Counted from the stretch's first letter, positions 22,871-31,927 are shown. The stretch is 33,257 bases of DNA from CAISIP01 sp031383745 (GCA_031383745.1 JANMZX010000254.1:1-33257); one strand, 5' to 3'. The notes: generated by a model from the sequence alone, not told the origin. Numbers and translations: made by a program.

Positions 22871-23935
22871 CTACTGGACGACCTGCGCCAGTTCGCCCCG
22901 CGCGTATTGCTGCGCCACCATTTGCAGGCTGTGGCCCTTGATCTTGCCACCCTGGCCCTGGCAGCCGAACTCCAGGTAACGCTGCTTGCAGATCTGCTTG
23001 GCGGCTTCGCGCGCCGGCTTGAGCCAGTCGCGCGGATCGAACTTGTCGGGGTTCTCGGACATGTACTTGCGCACCGCGCCGGTCATGGCCAGGCGCACAT
23101 CCGTGTCGATGTTGATCTTGCGCACGCCGAACTTGATCGCCTTCTGGATCTCCTCCACCGGAACGCCGTAGGTCTCTTTCATGGCGCCACCGTACTGGCG
23201 GATGATGGCCAGCAGATCCTGCGGCACCGAGGACGAACCGTGCATCACCAGATGCGTGTTGGGCAGGCGGCGGTTGATCTCCTTGATGCGCTCGATCGCC
23301 AGGATGTCACCGGTGGGCTTGCGCGTGAACTTGTAGGCGCCGTGGCTGGTGCCAATGGCGATGGCCAGCGCGTCGAGCTGGGTGCGCCGCACGAAATCGG
23401 CCGCCTGCTCGGGATCGGTGAGCAACTGGTCCATGGTCATGGTCGAATCCGTGCCGTGGCCGTCCTCCTTGTCGCCGCGCATGGTCTCCAGCGAGCCCAG
23501 GCAGCCCAGCTCGCCTTCGACCGTGACACCGGTGGCATGCGCCATGTCGACCACCTTGCGGGTGACCTCGACGTTGTAGTCGTAGCTGGCGATGGTCTTG
23601 CCGTCGCCCATCAGCGAGCCGTCCATCATGACCGAGCTGAAACCCAGGTTGATCGCGCCCTGGCAGATATCGGGGCTTTGCCCGTGGTCCTGGTGCATCA
23701 CCAGCGGGATGTGCGGGTAACTCTCGACCGCGGCCAGGATCAGGTGCTTGATGAACGCCTCGCCCGCGTATTTGCGTGCGCCGGCGCTGGCCTGCAGGAT
23801 GACCGGGGCGCCGACCTCGTCGGCCGCAGACATCACGGCCTGTACCTGTTCCAGATTGTTGACGTTGAAAGCCGGAATCCCGTAGCCGTTGACGGCCGCG
23901 TGGTCCAGCAGTTCGCGCATCGAAACGAGTGCCAT
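22871..23935 (-). CDS. fba: Fructose-bisphosphate aldolase, class II
   Basis: This Zn2+-dependent aldolase splits fructose 1,6-bisphosphate in glycolysis, and in autotrophs also serves the Calvin cycle. At 354 residues it matches the class IIB form common in betaproteobacteria. Key pieces are VMHQDHGQSPD (zinc histidine and catalytic aspartate), GFSSVMMDGSLM, VEGELGCLG, AIAIGTSHGAYKF, HLVMHGSSSVP and KINIDTDVRLA. The ATG at 23935 has the standard N-terminus MALVSMRELLDHA. The 179-base gap upstream must hold its promoter; a TAAAAT on the minus strand at 24014-24019 could be the -10 box, but no clear -35 goes with it. Next downstream is purC. Confidence 0.97.
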   Translation of the reverse strand: MALVSMRELLDHAAVNGYGIPAFNVNNLEQVQAVMSAADEVGAPVILQASAGARKYAGEAFIKHLILAAVESYPHIPLVMHQDHGQSPDICQGAINLGFSSVMMDGSLMGDGKTIASYDYNVEVTRKVVDMAHATGVTVEGELGCLGSLETMRGDKEDGHGTDSTMTMDQLLTDPEQAADFVRRTQLDALAIAIGTSHGAYKFTRKPTGDILAIERIKEINRRLPNTHLVMHGSSSVPQDLLAIIRQYGGAMKETYGVPVEEIQKAIKFGVRKINIDTDVRLAMTGAVRKYMSENPDKFDPRDWLKPAREAAKQICKQRYLEFGCQGQGGKIKGHSLQMVAQQYARGELAQVVQ

Positions 23936-24114
23936 GTGGAGAGCCCCCAGGTGTTAGGTGTTGATGTCACGCGAACTGGCTACAACCATCGTAACTGTCC
24001 CGTAACCGTTTGAATTTTACTTCGCGACGCCCAATCTGCAGTAGAAGGCATGCGGGCAGTCCCGTCCTTGTATGCTCCGTCCCTTGACACTCCGCAAACC
24101 GCCTGCGTTCTTCC

Positions 24115-24834
24115 ATGCCTGACGCCCAGCCCGCGAACCCGTCTTCACTCCCGCGCCTGGTCCTATGGACGGTGGTGGTCGGCCTGTTGCTGGGGGCCTG
24201 GGATCTGCTGGGCCAGGATCTGGCTTTGGCACGCTGGTTCGGCTCTGGCGCCGGTTTTGCGTACCGCGACCACTGGCTGTTCTCCGGCGTGCTGCACCAG
24301 GGCGCGCGGCGCGTGGCATGGACGCTGCAACTCGGTCTGGTGATCGCCATCTGGTGGCCGGCCGGGCCCCTGCGCATGTTGCCCCGGCGCGAGCGCATCC
24401 ACCTGCTCATCGGCACCCTCGTCACGATCCTTGCGATCTGGCTGCTGAAAAACCGCAGCCTCACCAGTTGCCCCTGGGAACTGTCCGAATTCGGCGGCCG
24501 CGCCGCCTATGTGTCGCACTGGAGCTGGGGTGTGATCGACGGCGGAGAAGGCTTGTGTTTTCCGGCCGGGCACGCGTCGGCCGCGTTCGCCTTCTTCACC
24601 GGGTACTTCTGGTTGCGCGCGCGGACACCGCGCGCGGCGCGGCTGTGGCTGGCGGTCACCCTGCTGGCCGGCACCACCATCGGCCTGGCCCAGCAAGTGC
24701 GTGGCGCGCACTACATGAGCCACACCTTGTGGACCGGCTGGATGAGCTGGGTGATCGCCGGCAGCACTTACCTGCTGCTGGAGCACACCCCGGTGCGCCG
24801 CTGGTTCGGGTCACCGGCGCGCGTGCGGAGCTGA
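24115..24834 (+). CDS. PAP2 family membrane phosphatase
   Basis: The 239-residue inner-membrane protein has about six hydrophobic segments and the PAP2 lipid-phosphatase motifs: K-x6-CP as KNRSLTSCP near residue 110, CFPAGHASAAF near 150 in place of PSGH, and RGAHYMSHTLW near 200. In the third motif both the arginine and the histidine are kept, but tryptophan replaces the usual aspartate; I recall this variant in a PAP2 subgroup of Gram-negative bacteria. It may dephosphorylate lipid A or undecaprenyl pyrophosphate, but the substrate is not shown. It is the only plus-strand gene between fba and pyk. It converges on pyk with a 30-base gap. Confidence 0.85.
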   Translation: MPDAQPANPSSLPRLVLWTVVVGLLLGAWDLLGQDLALARWFGSGAGFAYRDHWLFSGVLHQGARRVAWTLQLGLVIAIWWPAGPLRMLPRRERIHLLIGTLVTILAIWLLKNRSLTSCPWELSEFGGRAAYVSHWSWGVIDGGEGLCFPAGHASAAFAFFTGYFWLRARTPRAARLWLAVTLLAGTTIGLAQQVRGAHYMSHTLWTGWMSWVIAGSTYLLLEHTPVRRWFGSPARVRS

Positions 24835-24864
24835 AGGCGCCGACCCTGCCTCAGGCTCAGATGC

Positions 24865-26301
24865 TCACACCACCTGGCAGATCTTGAGCATGTTGGTGCC
24901 GCCGGGAGCACCCATCGGTTCGCCACAGGTGATTGCGTAGATATCGCCCGACTGCACGATGCCACGCGACTTGAGGTCGTTCTCGGCCTGCTGCAGTGCC
25001 GTGTCGCGATCGCCGCTGGTGTCCTTGAGCAGGGGGCGCACGTTACGGTACAGCGCCATCTTGCGCTGCGTCGCCACCCACGGGGTGAACGCGTAGATCG
25101 GTATCTGGATCAGGTGGCGACTCATCCACAGCGGGGTGGAGCCGCTGTCGGTCATCGCGACGATGGCCTTGGCGCCCAGATGGTGGGCGGTGAACAGGGC
25201 GCCCATCGCGATCGACTGGTCGATGCGCGCGAAGGTCTTGCCGCTGAAGTCGGCATCGAGCTTGACCACGTCGTGGGCCTCCGCCGCGTGGCAGATCTTG
25301 GCCATCTCCACGACGGTCTCCAGCGGGTACTTGCCGGCGGCCGTCTCGGCCGACAGCATCACCGCGTCGGTGCCGTCGAGCACCGCATTGGCCACGTCGC
25401 TGACCTCGGCGCGCGTCGGCACCGGGTTGGTGATCATCGACTCCATCATCTGCGTTGCGGTGATCACGACCTTGTCATGCTCGCGCGCCAGCTTGATCAT
25501 GCGCTTTTGCAGCGCCGGCACCGCCGCATTGCCGACCTCGACCGCGAGGTCGCCACGCGCCACCATGATGCCGTCGCTGGCCAGCAGGATTTCCAGCAGC
25601 CTGGGAATCGCCTCGGCTCGCTCAATCTTGGCGATCAGGCCCGGGCGGTGGTTGAATTCGGCCGCGGCCACGTTGCACAACTGGCGTGCCATTTCCATGT
25701 CCGTTGCGTTCTTCGGAAAACTCACGGCAACGTAGTCGGCCTGGAACGCCATGGCCGTCCGGATGTCGTCCATGTCCTTGGCCGTCAATGCCGGCGCCGT
25801 GAGGCCGCCGCCAAGCTTGTTGATGCCCTTGTTGTTGGACAACTCGCCGCCGATCTTGACCGTGGTGTGGATGGCCTCGCCCCGGACCGCGTCTACGACG
25901 ATGACGATCAGGCCGTCGTTGAGCAGCAGGGTGTCGCCGACCTTGACCTCGCGCGGCAGTGACTTGTAGTCCAGCCCGACAGCAGCCACATCGCCAGGCT
26001 CGGTGCGTGCCGCGTCCAGCACGAAGGAGGCACCGGACTCGAGCATGACCTTGCCCTGCGCAAACTTGCCGACCCGGATCTTCGGTCCCTGCAGGTCCGC
26101 CATGATGGCCACTTCGCGCCCCGCGCGCAGGGCCGCTTCGCGCACCAGCCGGGCCCGGTCGATATGGTCCTGTGCGACACCGTGGCTGAAGTTCAGGCGC
26201 ACCACGTTCACTCCGGCGCGGATCATCTGTTCGAGCAGGGCCGGGTCGCTGGATGCGGGACCGAGGGTGGCAACAATCTTGGTGGCGCGGCGCAGTGCCA
26301 T
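24865..26301 (-). CDS. pyk: Pyruvate kinase
   Basis: Pyruvate kinase converts phosphoenolpyruvate and ADP to pyruvate and ATP. The 478-residue protein has the full family signature: RRATKIVATLGPASSD at residues 3-18, VRLNFSHG, IMADLQGPKIRVG, the active-site loop GLIAKIERAEAIPRL with the catalytic lysine, MVARGDLAVEVG, and TRAEVSDVANAVLDGTDAVM followed by LSAETAAGKYP. The C-terminal allosteric domain is complete. The ATG at 26301 has AAGGAG eight bases upstream; an upstream open extension lacks family character. It follows pgk by 85 bases on the same strand. A short inverted repeat (26329-26343) lies in that gap. Confidence 0.97.
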   Translation of the reverse strand: MALRRATKIVATLGPASSDPALLEQMIRAGVNVVRLNFSHGVAQDHIDRARLVREAALRAGREVAIMADLQGPKIRVGKFAQGKVMLESGASFVLDAARTEPGDVAAVGLDYKSLPREVKVGDTLLLNDGLIVIVVDAVRGEAIHTTVKIGGELSNNKGINKLGGGLTAPALTAKDMDDIRTAMAFQADYVAVSFPKNATDMEMARQLCNVAAAEFNHRPGLIAKIERAEAIPRLLEILLASDGIMVARGDLAVEVGNAAVPALQKRMIKLAREHDKVVITATQMMESMITNPVPTRAEVSDVANAVLDGTDAVMLSAETAAGKYPLETVVEMAKICHAAEAHDVVKLDADFSGKTFARIDQSIAMGALFTAHHLGAKAIVAMTDSGSTPLWMSRHLIQIPIYAFTPWVATQRKMALYRNVRPLLKDTSGDRDTALQQAENDLKSRGIVQSGDIYAITCGEPMGAPGGTNMLKICQVV

Positions 26302-26328
26302 GGGGAAGTCTCCTTGTAGTGCCAAGGA

Positions 26329-26343
26329 TTTTCCCATGGAAAA
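26329..26343. promoter_or_regulatory. Short inverted repeat between pgk and pyk
   Basis: TTTTCC (26329-26334) and GGAAAA (26338-26343) are perfect inverted arms around CAT, 28 bases upstream of the pyk start. On the minus strand the run of T bases comes before the arms, so it is not a normal terminator for pgk. It could be an operator or chance in an A/T-rich spot. Confidence 0.25.
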
Positions 26344-26386
26344 AATTACCGTGTGGTTACCGCGCCGCGGCGCGCCTGGCGAACCT

Positions 26387-27595
26387 TCAGCCTTCGGCGC
26401 GCCTGGCGAGGATCTCGAAGGCCGGCAAGGTCTTGCCCTCCAGCACCTCCAGGAAGGCACCACCACCGGTGGAGATGTACCCGATCTGTTGCTCGATGCC
26501 GTACTTGGCGATCGCGGCCAGGGTGTCACCCCCGCCGGCGATGGAAAACGCCGCGCTGTCGGCGATGGCCTGGGCGATGGTCCTGGTGCCGCCTTCGAAC
26601 GCCGGGAACTCGAACACGCCGACCGGGCCATTCCAGACGATGGTGCCGGCCAGCTTGAGCTGCGCGGCCAGGCGCTGCGCCGTCTGCGGCCCGATATCCA
26701 GGATCAGGTCATCGTCGGCCACATCGCTGGCGGCCTTGACGGTGGCCGGGGCGTCGGCCTTGAACTCCTTGGCTGTCACCACGTCGGTCGGGATCGGGAC
26801 CGCCGCACCGCGTGCCTGCATCGCCTCGATCACGGCGCGGGCCTCGGGCAGGAGGTCGGGTTCGGCCAGGCTCCTGCCGATCGGCAGGCCTGCCGCCAGC
26901 ATGAAGGTGTTTGCGATACCACCACCCACGATCAGCTGGTCCACCTTGTCGGCCAGGCTCTTGAGGATGGTGAGCTTGGTCGACACCTTGGACCCGGCCA
27001 CGATGGCCACCAGCGGCCGCCGCGGCGCCTTGAGCGCACGCGTGATCGCATCGATCTCGGCGGCCAGCAAGGGGCCGGCGCAGGCGATCGGCGCGAACTG
27101 CGCGATGCCATAGGTGCTGGCTTCGGCCCGGTGCGCGGTGCCGAACGCATCGTGCACGAAGATATCGCACAGGGCGGCCATCTTGCGCGCGAGTTCCTCG
27201 CTGTTCTTTTTCTCGCCCGTGTTGACGCGGCAGTTTTCCAGCAGCACCAGTTGCCCCGGCGCCAGCGCCCGGCCGCCTGGCAACACGCCATCGACCCAGT
27301 TGGCCAGCAGCGGCACCTCACGCCCCAGGAGTTCGCCCAGGCGCGTGGCCACCGGCGCCAGGGAATCGGCCGGCGACAAGACACCCTCGGTCGGCCGCCC
27401 CAGGTGGGACGTCACCATGACCGATGCGCCGGCCTCCAGCGCCATGCGGATACATGCCACCGACGCCCGGATGCGGGTGTCCTCGGTGATGCGGCCCTGC
27501 GCATCCTGGGGCACGTTGAGGTCGGCCCGGATGAACACCTTCTTGCCGGCAACCTTGCCGGCGGCACACAGGTCGGAGAATCGGATGAATTGCAT
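26387..27595 (-). CDS. pgk: Phosphoglycerate kinase
   Basis: Pgk transfers phosphate between 1,3-bisphosphoglycerate and ADP in glycolysis. The 402-residue protein begins MQFIRFSDLCAAGKKVFIRA-like with KKVFIRADLNVP at residues 18-29, followed by VMVTSHLGRPTEG, LLENCRVNTGEKKN, FVHDAFGTAHRAEAST, PLVAIVAGSKVSTKL with the substrate lysine, and the C-terminal ATP site around TIVWNGPVGVFEFPAF and AGGGDTLAAIAKYG. It lies 42 bases downstream of eptA on the same strand, with a candidate promoter spanning the eptA stop, and pyk follows after 85 bases. Confidence 0.97.
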   Translation of the reverse strand: MQFIRFSDLCAAGKVAGKKVFIRADLNVPQDAQGRITEDTRIRASVACIRMALEAGASVMVTSHLGRPTEGVLSPADSLAPVATRLGELLGREVPLLANWVDGVLPGGRALAPGQLVLLENCRVNTGEKKNSEELARKMAALCDIFVHDAFGTAHRAEASTYGIAQFAPIACAGPLLAAEIDAITRALKAPRRPLVAIVAGSKVSTKLTILKSLADKVDQLIVGGGIANTFMLAAGLPIGRSLAEPDLLPEARAVIEAMQARGAAVPIPTDVVTAKEFKADAPATVKAASDVADDDLILDIGPQTAQRLAAQLKLAGTIVWNGPVGVFEFPAFEGGTRTIAQAIADSAAFSIAGGGDTLAAIAKYGIEQQIGYISTGGGAFLEVLEGKTLPAFEILARRAEG

Positions 27596-27627
27596 GGCGC
27601 GTGCAGGTAGTGGGGAGGGATCGCCAA

Positions 27628-27654
27628 ATTGTAGGGGTCAGCGACAGGCTGCAA
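27628..27654 (-). promoter_or_regulatory. Candidate pgk promoter
   Basis: On the minus strand TTGCAG (27649-27654) and TACAAT (27628-27633) are 15 bases apart; reading the -35 as TTTGCA gives 16. TACAAT is a strong -10 match. It overlaps the last codons of eptA and lies about 32 bases before the pgk start, so pgk and pyk could be transcribed apart from eptA. Confidence 0.4.
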
Positions 27655-29305
27655 ACACATCCAGGCGCGGCTGGTAGACGCTGGTATTGACATCCAGCAA
27701 GCCGAGCATCGAATGGAACAGGTTGTCATGTGTCAGCGGCGCCCCGGCGTTCTTCTGCAGGCAATCCTGCCGCACGCCCAGGCGTTTCTGCATCGGGCCC
27801 GACAACCAGGTGAGCATCGGCACATGGACCTGCACCTGGGGCGCCAGCGCATACGGCAGCCCGTGCAGGTACAGGTTGTTTTCTCCCAGCGACTCGCCGT
27901 GGTCCGACAGGTACAGCAGCGCGGTATCCTGCGGCCCGTCGCGCGCCGAGCGCTCCAGCCATTTCGCGGTGCTGGCCAGCAGATGGTCGGTGTACAGGAT
28001 GGTGTTGTCATACGCATTCACCAGCTGCTCGCGCGGGCAATCCTGCAACACATTGCTGGCGCACTCCGGCATGAACTTCTTGAACGACGGGGGCGAGCGC
28101 CGGTAGTAGGCGGGACCATGACTGCCCATCTGGTGCATCACCACCACCACGCCGCGCGCGCGCCGCGCCGGATCGAGCGCGGCAATGCGCTGGTCGAGGC
28201 CCTTGAGCATGATCTCGTCGAAGCATTCGCCCCCACTGCACAGGGACGGGTCCTCCAGCGTGCGCGTGATCACCTGGTCGACCCGGGCGCACAGGCCCTT
28301 GCAGCCGGACTGGTTGTCCAGCCACAGGACGGCCAGACCGGCGCGCTGCAGCACATCGAGCAGGTTCTCGTAGGGCTGCTTGCTGGCCTCGTAGGCCTGT
28401 TTGCCCTGGTGCGAAAACATGCACGGCACCGATGCCTGGGTGTTGGTGCCGCAGGAGCGCACATCGGTGAAGTAGGTCATGCCACCCTCGGCCCGCAACT
28501 GCTCCAGTGCCGGATTGGTCTGGCGGCCATAGCCGCCGAGGGAGAAGTTGGCGGCACGCGCAGTTTCACCCACCACCAGCACGACCAGGGGGGTGCGCCG
28601 GGTCAGTGCGTAGGTCGGTCCCGGACGGGCATCGACCCCGATCGCTTGCATCGTGTGCCGTGCACGTGGCAGGAGGTCGGCCAGCAGTTTGCCGCCGCCA
28701 TACAGGACATTGAGCGGATTGAACAGGTAGCGCACATGCTTGTGGTTGCGCATGAGAGAGGCCAGATCCTGGTACGACGCCAGCGTGACAGCACCGAGCA
28801 CGCCAAACGCCAGCACCGCGACGACAGCGTTGCGCCAGGCCTGCGGCCACCAGCGCCGCCACAGGATGTCCTGGCGCAGCAGCCACAGCGCCGGCACCGC
28901 CGCCACCGCCAGCACACTGAACAGCAGCGTCCATGACACCAGGTCGCGCACTTCGCGCGGATCGGTGTTCACCACGTTGGCCATCATGGTGGAGTCGATC
29001 ACCACGCTGTACTGGAGCATGAAATAGGTGCTGGCTGCCGCCACCAGCAGCAGGATCACCGCAACCGCCTTGAACACGCGCGGCCAGGCCAGCAGGCTCA
29101 ACACCACCACCAGGGCTGCGCCGATCCACAGCGCCAGCGCGATGCTGAATACCAATCCGCGCCAGCCGTTGTGGTCCGGCAAGGCCCATACCGCGCGCCA
29201 CAGCGGCAGGTTGCCCACAGTCGCCAGCCAGCCGGCGATCAGCAGCACCACGGCCAGCGGCGTGCGTCCGGACCGGGTCAGAGCGCCATCGACAACGGGT
29301 TTCAT
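27638..29305 (-). CDS. eptA: Lipid A phosphoethanolamine transferase, EptA/MCR family
   Basis: EptA adds phosphoethanolamine from phosphatidylethanolamine to lipid A at the periplasmic face of the inner membrane, which reduces binding of polymyxins. The 555-residue protein has five N-terminal membrane helices (to about residue 180) and a periplasmic sulfatase-like domain. Metal and catalytic motifs are VVGETARAANFSL with E247, CGTNTQASVPCMFS with the nucleophile T289, HQMGSHGPAYYRR and YLSDHGESLGENNLYLHG. Cysteine pairs in the periplasmic domain (for example SGCKGLC, CSGGEC and CASNVLQDC) suggest disulfides as in MCR-1. It stands before pgk on the same strand; 30 bases separate it from azlD upstream. 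Such enzymes are often chromosomal and intrinsic. Confidence 0.92.
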   Translation of the reverse strand: MKPVVDGALTRSGRTPLAVVLLIAGWLATVGNLPLWRAVWALPDHNGWRGLVFSIALALWIGAALVVVLSLLAWPRVFKAVAVILLLVAAASTYFMLQYSVVIDSTMMANVVNTDPREVRDLVSWTLLFSVLAVAAVPALWLLRQDILWRRWWPQAWRNAVVAVLAFGVLGAVTLASYQDLASLMRNHKHVRYLFNPLNVLYGGGKLLADLLPRARHTMQAIGVDARPGPTYALTRRTPLVVLVVGETARAANFSLGGYGRQTNPALEQLRAEGGMTYFTDVRSCGTNTQASVPCMFSHQGKQAYEASKQPYENLLDVLQRAGLAVLWLDNQSGCKGLCARVDQVITRTLEDPSLCSGGECFDEIMLKGLDQRIAALDPARRARGVVVVMHQMGSHGPAYYRRSPPSFKKFMPECASNVLQDCPREQLVNAYDNTILYTDHLLASTAKWLERSARDGPQDTALLYLSDHGESLGENNLYLHGLPYALAPQVQVHVPMLTWLSGPMQKRLGVRQDCLQKNAGAPLTHDNLFHSMLGLLDVNTSVYQPRLDVFAACR

Positions 29306-29335
29306 GGATTCTCCAGGCGCATGGTGCGGGCCGGG

Positions 29336-29671
29336 CTACCAGCCCAGGCCCAGGTGCAGCGGCAGATAGACGGCCATGCCGGCGACGACGGTGATCAACA
29401 CGTCGCGGCGCCAGAAGAAGAACACCACGCCGACGGCGGCCGCATACAGACGTGCGTCGCGCCAGGTGTCGACCAGGTGGCCCTGAACAGTCACCACCTC
29501 AGGCAGAACAACCGCCGCGAGTGCCGCGATCGGAGCGTATTGCAATCCGCGCTGCGCCCAGTGGGGCAGGCTCCAGGGCTTTCCGGAGAACAGGAAGAAG
29601 CTGCGCGACAGCACGGTCATCAGCGCCAGGCCGGCGATGACCGCAACGCGGTGCCAATCGGTGTCCATCAT
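29336..29671 (-). CDS. azlD: AzlD family branched-chain amino acid exporter subunit
   Basis: The 111-residue membrane protein has four hydrophobic segments and fits AzlD, the small partner of AzlC in branched-chain amino acid export. Typical is LMTVLSRSFFLFSGKPWSLP near residues 17-36, then GLQYAPIAALAAVVLPEVV. It starts with ATG at 29671, overlapping the azlC stop by three bases in an ATGA arrangement, so the two are translationally coupled. A second ATG follows directly. It ends 30 bases before eptA. Confidence 0.85.
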   Translation of the reverse strand: MMDTDWHRVAVIAGLALMTVLSRSFFLFSGKPWSLPHWAQRGLQYAPIAALAAVVLPEVVTVQGHLVDTWRDARLYAAAVGVVFFFWRRDVLITVVAGMAVYLPLHLGLGW

Positions 29672-30405
29672 GGCGTGCCAGGCGCTCGCTGCGCCGGACG
29701 CAGCCGCTCCAGGCCAAGGCACAGGATCACCGCCACGGCGATCGCCAGCAGGATATTGAGTTTCAGCGGCAACGCATAGGCCGCCACCCCGACGGCGCCG
29801 GCGATGGCCGCCGACAACACCCGCATGCGCGTCGTGGCCAGCGAGCTCAGTATGCCGACCAGGCACAGGACCCCGGCAAACCCCAACCCCCAGGCCTGCG
29901 GTATGAAGTTGGCCAGCACCACGCCGGCCACGCTCGACCCCATCCAGGCACCCCAGTTGACGAGATCGTTGCCCGCCAGGTAGGCCTCCTGGGCCTTGCG
30001 CCCGGCCGCATCGGTGGCGGGGTGCGCAAACCGGCGGGTGAACAGCACGTAACTCAGGTCGGCGGTGAAATAGCCGTGGCCCACGCGCTCCCAGAGCGGC
30101 AAATGCGCCAGGTAGGGCCGCAGATGCAGGCTGAACACCACGAAGCGCAGGTTGACACAGAAGCCGGTCGCCAGGATGACCCATACCGGCGCGCCCGCGA
30201 TGATCAGTGGCGTGGCCGCGAGCTGGGCGCTGCCGGCAAACACCAGCACCGCCATCAACAGGGACTCCACCACCCCCAGGCCGGACTTGACCATGGCGAC
30301 ACCCGTCATCAGGCCCCAGGCGGCAATGCCCGGGGCGAGCCGCTGGAAATCACGCATGCCGACGCGGAATTCGGGGTGCCGGAAGTTGGCCTGCTGGAAA
30401 AACAT
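29668..30405 (-). CDS. azlC: AzlC family branched-chain amino acid exporter subunit
   Basis: The 245-residue inner-membrane protein matches AzlC: RDFQRLAPGIAAWGLMTGVA at residues 18-37, AVLVFAGSAQLAATPLIIAG, FCVNLRFVVFSLHLRPYL and HGYFTADLSYVLFTRRF, with further helices to the C-terminus. With AzlD it should export valine, leucine or similar amino acids. The ATG at 30405 shares one base with the fmt stop (TGATG), so it is coupled to fmt. The open frame reaches far upstream but that part is the antisense-like shadow of fmt. Confidence 0.88.
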   Translation of the reverse strand: MFFQQANFRHPEFRVGMRDFQRLAPGIAAWGLMTGVAMVKSGLGVVESLLMAVLVFAGSAQLAATPLIIAGAPVWVILATGFCVNLRFVVFSLHLRPYLAHLPLWERVGHGYFTADLSYVLFTRRFAHPATDAAGRKAQEAYLAGNDLVNWGAWMGSSVAGVVLANFIPQAWGLGFAGVLCLVGILSSLATTRMRVLSAAIAGAVGVAAYALPLKLNILLAIAVAVILCLGLERLRPAQRAPGTP

Positions 30406-31421
30406 CAGTCCTGCGGCTCCGCGGTGAAACACATGCCGGGTCGCAGGTCGAAGCCGCGCAGGAATTCCCCTGCCGCCATGCGTTTGCCGCCCGCCTTCTG
30501 GAGTTCCGTGATGCGCAGGCAGCCGCCGGCGCCGCAGGCGACATCGACGCCGGCCGGCGTGGCCGCCAGCACGGTGCCCGGCACCGCGCCGGTCGCTGCA
30601 CAGTCCGTCAGTGGCTGCGCCTGCCAGATCCTGAGCACTTCCTGGCCCAGCGGCGCCCATGCGCCCGGGGCCGGGTTGAAGGCACGAATCCGCTGTGCCA
30701 CCAGCACGGCCTGGGACGCCCACGACACACGGGCCTGCGCCTTCTCGACCTTGTGCGCATAACTGACCCCCTCGCTGGGCTGGGGCCGGGCTGGCAAGCG
30801 CCCTTGTTCGGCCAGCACCAATGCCCGAACCACCAGGTCTGCACCGAGCGCCGCCAGCCGGTCGTGCAGGCTGGCGGTGGTGTCGGCATGCGGCCCGTCG
30901 TGGCGGATGGGGCATTGCGCCAACAGCAGCATGTCGCCCGTGTCCAGGCCCTCGTCCATCTGCATGATGGTCACACCGGTCTCCGGGTCGCCGGCCTCGA
31001 TGGCGCGGTGGATCGGCGCCGCGCCGCGCCAGCGCGGCAGCAGCGATGCATGGATGTTGATGCAACCCAGGCCCGGCCTGCCGCCAGGCCCGGGAGCCTG
31101 CATCGTGTCGAGCACCCAGCGCGGCAATATCAGCCCGTACGCGGCCACCACCATAACATCGGCATGCGCATCGGTGATTGCCTGGCGCGCCTGCGCGGCG
31201 TCCTCGGCAAAACGCCCGTCGAGCCGCAGGCTGCGTGGCTGGGCCAGCGCCAGCCCGCGTTCCCGGGCAAACACCTTGACCGGTGATTCCTGCAGCTTCA
31301 TGCCGCGGCCAGCCGGACGGTCCGGCTGGGTCAGCACCAGGGCCACCTCATGCCCGGCATCGCACAGGCGTTGCAGCGCCACCCGCGCGAACTCCGGCGT
31401 ACCGGCAAACAGCAGCCTCAA
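30405..31421 (-). CDS. fmt: Methionyl-tRNA formyltransferase
   Basis: Fmt formylates initiator Met-tRNA with 10-formyltetrahydrofolate. The 338-residue protein has the N-terminal formyltransferase domain: RLLFAGTPEFARVAL at residues 2-16, VLTQPDRPAGRGMKLQESPV, VVAAYGLILP, and the signature INIHASLLPRWRGAAPIHRA with the catalytic asparagine-histidine, followed by TGVTIMQMDEGLDTGDML. The C-terminal tRNA-binding domain starts around residue 215. An insert GPGGRPGLG precedes the catalytic segment and is slightly longer than in E. coli. Its start overlaps the def stop by four bases, so def-fmt is one translational unit followed by azlC-azlD. Confidence 0.97.
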   Translation of the reverse strand: MRLLFAGTPEFARVALQRLCDAGHEVALVLTQPDRPAGRGMKLQESPVKVFARERGLALAQPRSLRLDGRFAEDAAQARQAITDAHADVMVVAAYGLILPRWVLDTMQAPGPGGRPGLGCINIHASLLPRWRGAAPIHRAIEAGDPETGVTIMQMDEGLDTGDMLLLAQCPIRHDGPHADTTASLHDRLAALGADLVVRALVLAEQGRLPARPQPSEGVSYAHKVEKAQARVSWASQAVLVAQRIRAFNPAPGAWAPLGQEVLRIWQAQPLTDCAATGAVPGTVLAATPAGVDVACGAGGCLRITELQKAGGKRMAAGEFLRGFDLRPGMCFTAEPQD

Positions 31422-31927
31422 TCCTGTTCCTCGCGCTGCAGCTTGCGCATCTTGGTCTTGATGCGGTTGCGCTTGAGCGGCGAGAGGTATTCAACGAACA
31501 CCTTGCCCATCAGGTGGTCCATCTCGTGCTGCACACACACTGCCAGCACGCCTTCGGCCTCGACCGTACGCGAATCGCCATTGGCGTCCATGGCCGCGAC
31601 CCTGACCGCATCGAAGCGCTCGACGTTGTCGTAAATGCCCGGCACCGACAGGCAGCCTTCTTCATTCAGATGTTTCCCCGGGCTGGTCCAGACCAGGCTG
31701 GGGTTGATCAGGACCAGCGGGGCATTGCGCTCCTCGGACACGTCGATCACGATCACGCGCTCGTGGACATCCACCTGTGTGGCCGCCAAGCCGATTCCCT
31801 TGGCGTCGTACATGGTCTCCAGCATGTCGGCGACGAGGGCCTGGATCCGTCCATCCACGGACTGCACCTGGCGCGCAACCCGGTGCAATTTCGGATCGGG
31901 ATAACAAAGAATGGGTAACAAAGCCAT
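31418..31927 (-). CDS. def: Peptide deformylase
   Basis: Def removes the formyl group from nascent N-terminal methionine. The 169-residue protein has all three family motifs: GIGLAATQ at 44-51, EGCLSVP at 90-96 with the metal ligand C92, and QHEMDHL at 133-139 with the metal histidines H134 and H138 and catalytic E135. The start MALLPILCYPDPKLH is standard for type I deformylases. The gene leads def-fmt-azlC-azlD and is divergent from the LysM gene; the 178-base gap between them should hold both promoters. Confidence 0.97.
   Translation of the reverse strand: MALLPILCYPDPKLHRVARQVQSVDGRIQALVADMLETMYDAKGIGLAATQVDVHERVIVIDVSEERNAPLVLINPSLVWTSPGKHLNEEGCLSVPGIYDNVERFDAVRVAAMDANGDSRTVEAEGVLAVCVQHEMDHLMGKVFVEYLSPLKRNRIKTKMRKLQREEQD

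Noticed and set aside
24084..24089. A perfect TTGACA upstream of the PAP2 gene
   Set aside because: No -10 box occurs at 16-18 bases; the expected position is GTTCTT, just before the ATG, so it cannot serve that gene as a normal promoter.
26003..27610. A 535-codon plus-strand open frame opposite pyk and pgk
   Set aside because: It lies antisense to two highly conserved glycolytic genes and shows shadow-frame composition.
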